In this document: one piece after another, positions 61,824 through 64,000 of the stretch
Numbering within the stretch: the stretch's first letter is position 1
How the letters are laid out: each line of letters begins with the position of its first letter
Assembly (NCBI RefSeq): GCF_014838715.1
Contig: NZ_CP061947.1
Span: 496,001 to 560,000, forward strand
Origin: Algoriphagus sp. Y33
Lineage (GTDB): Bacteria; Bacteroidota; Bacteroidia; Cytophagales; Cyclobacteriaceae
DNA length: 64,000 bases
Direction of reading: 5' to 3'
Made by a program: the position numbers and the translations under genes
The notes under the pieces: generated by a model
What the model was told of the DNA's origin: nothing
Seen by the model: only the letters and a program-made list of their open reading frames with translations
The model's database searches: none

Positions 61824-62780
61824 ATGGAGAGAGTAAATAAGATTCTGATTCTGCTATTCCTGTACGGAATGGGTTTATTGACAGGCTGTGCCACAGATAA
61901 CGAGCCTACTGGTCAATTTGGTCAATTTAGTGGCAATTTATTGTATGATTTAGGGGAGCATTCCTACCGGATTGACCTCGCGTCTAACGAAAAAACTGAC
62001 TATTTCAACCGTAACACTTATTCCCTTAATGGATGGGATGTAAGCTGGGACGGTAAGACAAGGTTAGAGACTTCTATTGTGACAGGAGAATTTGACAAAG
62101 TTACATTCAAGCTTATTGATTCAGAAAGCTTGACTATCCTAAAGGAGTTTGTCTATAATAATCCCCATGGAGAGGACCGTCAGATCAGTGGATTACTTTC
62201 ACCTGACAAATCACTGATTTTAATACAGCCTGATTTCGACCATGGCATCGTTATTATCGATACAGAGGGCAATGTTAAGCACCATCTTCCCATGGTCAAC
62301 GATACTGAATTGACGTTGGGCGATGAAGCAATTTGGCTGTCGGACAACAGCATACTTTTTACCTATAAGGAAGAATACATTTTGAAAAGTGAGCCGCCGT
62401 ATTCAGATATAATTTCTATTAGAGAAATGGAGTATTCAGATTGGGGAAATTTGAACGCTAATCCTGATGGGACGAAAATGTCTCTACGTATAGACAAACA
62501 TATCTATCTAATGAATGCTGACGGAACAGGTTTAGTCCAGGTAACTGAAAGCGATAGGGAAGAACGGGAAGCTGTTTTTTCACCCGATGGGAAATACTTA
62601 TTGGTAGGAGCGAACTTTTATCCAGGGACTTTTGATCCGGGAAAGTGGGATCTCAATATAATTCCTGCGGACGGGAAAATGTATAAAGTCGGGAATAATC
62701 CAGGCCCGGGAGTAGAAGTAATACGTCCTAATGGGCAAGATCATGTTGAAAGTGCTACGAATAGGATGTTCTGGAGGTAA
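61824..62780 (+). CDS. beta-propeller (PD40/TolB-like) lipoprotein
   Basis: 318 residues. A lipobox L-T-G-C follows the hydrophobic N terminus. The mature part has repeated propeller blades: NANPDGTKMSLRIDKHIYLMNADGTGLVQVTES and EREAVFSPDGKYLLVGANFYP, the F-S-P-D-G-K-Y pattern of PD40/TolB repeats. About four to five blades are visible, fewer than a full six- or seven-blade propeller. A surface or periplasmic binding role is likely. The gene is monocistronic and is followed by a large palindromic repeat. Confidence 0.8.
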   Translation: MERVNKILILLFLYGMGLLTGCATDNEPTGQFGQFSGNLLYDLGEHSYRIDLASNEKTDYFNRNTYSLNGWDVSWDGKTRLETSIVTGEFDKVTFKLIDSESLTILKEFVYNNPHGEDRQISGLLSPDKSLILIQPDFDHGIVIIDTEGNVKHHLPMVNDTELTLGDEAIWLSDNSILFTYKEEYILKSEPPYSDIISIREMEYSDWGNLNANPDGTKMSLRIDKHIYLMNADGTGLVQVTESDREEREAVFSPDGKYLLVGANFYPGTFDPGKWDLNIIPADGKMYKVGNNPGPGVEVIRPNGQDHVESATNRMFWR

Positions 62781-62861
62781 AAAAGTGCCCTTGTCTCACT
62801 TAAAGGCAGAGTGAAGCGAAGGCTGTATAGCAAGTTGTGTTCTACATCCCACACTATATTT

Positions 62862-63030
62862 AACCCGAAATATGCATTAGCAATTCTATTACCGCCATTA
62901 CATTGCTGTTTTCGACTTCACCATAGCGGCGCTATGCCTCAGTCTCCAAGCAGCCTGATTTTCTTGCAATTAATGCCTTTCCCGATAAATCGGGACGGGC
63001 TATAACGAAACCTAATGCATAGTCCGGGTT
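62862..63030. repeat. 169-bp element with terminal inverted repeats
   Basis: The ends AACCCG-AAA-TATGCATTAG (62862-62880) and CTAATGCATAGTCCGGGTT (63012-63030) are inverted copies with about 16 of 19 bases matching. The interior holds further short dyads (CCCGATAAATCGGG near 62979) and no ORF. The shape is that of a MITE or large REP-type element. Confidence 0.75.
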
Positions 63031-63109
63031 TAAAATAACAAGGCTAATACCTTTTCTTTTGATACGAATATCACATACAAAGAAAAAGTCGTCTAAATTG
63101 AAATAAAAT

Positions 63110-63847
63110 ATGACAAAACAGCATAGTAATCCCTTTATCCTTGCGCTGAAAGCCCGCAATCTCACCGTAGAAATTCATCATCATTCTGCCTACCAGATTG
63201 TTCTGTCGAATGACACTCCTTTTAATTCGACAATCAATGGAACGCTTTATGAGTGTATCCACGGTTTTTTGATAAAACCTCATGTAAACCACTTTTGCGT
63301 AGCCGAAGGAGGAACATTAAACGTTTTAAACATCGAGCCTTACTCTACTGTCGGTCTGAAACTGGCAAGTCGATTTAAAGGGGATGAGGATCACAATGTT
63401 TTTCAATCGCCGGCAGAAACAAATTTATTTTTTCAGACATCAAAAGAAAGTTTGGATGTTAATCTGGTTGTTGAAGCGATGCTCTCCAGATTACCTTCTA
63501 TAGCGTATGATGAAAGAGTTACGGCAATTGTAGAATACATAAAAGAAAATTATTTTCAATCGGATATTACTCCGCAGACATTTGCCGATTTGGTTTTTCT
63601 TTCGCCATCCCGTTTGGCTTCACTCTTTAAAAAGCAAACCGGCAGTAGCTTATCCAAATATTTATTATGGACACGCTTACGTCAGGCAATATACCTTACT
63701 CTTTCAGATAAGAACAGAAGCCTTACCGATATTGCCTATGATACCGGGTTTTATGATCTCCCCCAATTCAATAAGTATATGTACGAAATGTTCGGTATGC
63801 CTCCTAAAGCCTTGAAGTTGAATAGTGATCTGATCGAAGTTTACTAG
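63110..63847 (+). CDS. AraC-family transcriptional regulator
   Basis: 245 residues. The first 130 residues are a beta-rich cupin-like sensor part (EIHHHSAYQIVLSND, ECIHGFLIKPHVNHFCVAEGG). Residues 145-240 are the AraC HTH pair: ITPQTFADLVFLSPSRLASLFKKQTG and RSLTDIAYDTGFYDLPQFNKYMYEMFGMPPKAL. The ligand is unknown. It is followed by a terminator and preceded by the palindromic element 80 bp upstream. No partner gene lies within the window. Confidence 0.9.
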   Translation: MTKQHSNPFILALKARNLTVEIHHHSAYQIVLSNDTPFNSTINGTLYECIHGFLIKPHVNHFCVAEGGTLNVLNIEPYSTVGLKLASRFKGDEDHNVFQSPAETNLFFQTSKESLDVNLVVEAMLSRLPSIAYDERVTAIVEYIKENYFQSDITPQTFADLVFLSPSRLASLFKKQTGSSLSKYLLWTRLRQAIYLTLSDKNRSLTDIAYDTGFYDLPQFNKYMYEMFGMPPKALKLNSDLIEVY

Positions 63848-63891
63848 ATTTCAGCCAATTTTATAAGAAATTTTATTTCATACGGCATCTC

Positions 63892-63919
63892 AAGCTCCTT
63901 CAATTAGGGAGCTTTTTTT
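63892..63919 (+). terminator. rho-independent terminator of the AraC gene
   Basis: AAGCTCC-N9-GGAGCTT forms a 7-bp stem followed by TTTTTT, 45 bp after the stop codon. Confidence 0.8.
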
Positions 63920-64000
63920 ATAATCTTTTTCATTCTTCCATAAGCATCAGCTGATCAGGCATAGCCATAATTTTGAATTTTCCTATTCAGAATACTTGTC

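Noticed and set aside
1..64000. tRNA or rRNA genes and an integron integrase
   Set aside because: Scanning by eye found no T-arm-like GGTTCGAATCC signature within a cloverleaf, no rRNA stretch and no tyrosine recombinase frame. A tRNAscan-SE and HMM search would be needed to exclude them fully.

Overview
The window looks like a chromosomal segment of a Bacteroidota bacterium, most likely Cytophagales/Cyclobacteriaceae. This placement is an inference. It rests on TonB-dependent receptors with CarboxypepD-regulatory N-domains, LytS/LytTR two-component pairs, an ECF sigma / FecR-like / TonB-receptor iron locus with DUF4374 and PepSY partners, lipoproteins and outer-membrane barrels, and -7/-33 style AT-rich promoters. 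No rRNA, tRNA, CRISPR array, replication origin or recombinase gene was seen.

Layout. 0-1 kb: 3' part of an alpha/beta-hydrolase lipoprotein gene with an attC-like tail. 1.4-5.9 kb: small secreted or lipoprotein metallopeptidase-like and retropepsin-like genes and a deleted VOC gene. 6-10.5 kb: LytTR regulator and LytS-type kinase divergent from a TonB-type outer-membrane barrel. 10.6-13.1 kb: VOC gene, lipoprotein, broken metallo-beta-lactamase-fold gene. 13.4-17.8 kb: second LytS/LytTR pair, Spy-like protein, polyester-depolymerase-type esterase, AraC regulator. 18.2-24.5 kb: AT-rich accessory block (DoxX, DHFR-like, VOC, an erm(F)-like rRNA methyltransferase on the other strand, ArsR, SRPBCC-VOC fusion, DUF998, DoxX, VOC), with several members broken by one base. 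25.3-26.2 kb: RadC plus an ABC-permease fragment. 26.4-31.5 kb: PAS-LuxR regulator and an unrecognised three-gene envelope locus (anchored protein, secreted coiled coil, TPR-plus-barrel). 32.7-33.3 kb: small barrel. 33.9-38.1 kb: scrap zone of repeats, RadC and permease fragments, the second hydrolase copy, a LMW-phosphatase-like gene and decayed DNA. 38.1-45.9 kb: iron or siderophore uptake operon. 45.9-49.2 kb: insertion-sequence debris. 49.4-51.9 kb: MerR regulator divergent from an SDR and an MBL-fold hydrolase. 52-59.4 kb: repeats, small membrane proteins, peroxiredoxin/OsmC, ClbS-like protein, group II intron remnant, CPBP protease, fragments. 59.5-63.9 kb: second phosphatase/hydrolase pair, IS1595-type transposase, beta-propeller lipoprotein, AraC regulator.

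The main unifying observation is a set of gene tails. At least five accessory genes (alpha/beta hydrolase twice, VOC three times) are followed by the same core, AACAACGAA-x-x-GCY(T)AACA. In the best case (24.40-24.52 kb) the core opens a roughly 119-bp bulged palindrome. The position, strand bias, core and folding resemble integron attC sites, but no integrase is present in the window. A group II intron domain V remnant lies between two further candidate cassette genes. I propose an integrase-less cassette cluster (CALIN-like) of a Bacteroidota-specific type as the candidate undescribed system. The alternative is a dispersed repeat that travels with these genes.

A second theme is recombinational decay. 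Several families of structured repeats abut truncated genes (RadC, FtsX-type permease, PhyH, flavodoxin-type reductase). One ORF is a chimera of a permease piece and a dihydrofolate-reductase-like piece. Two near-identical gene pairs allow mutations to be read directly: a deletion at TTTGAC(A) microhomology and an apparent ATG-to-ACG start loss.
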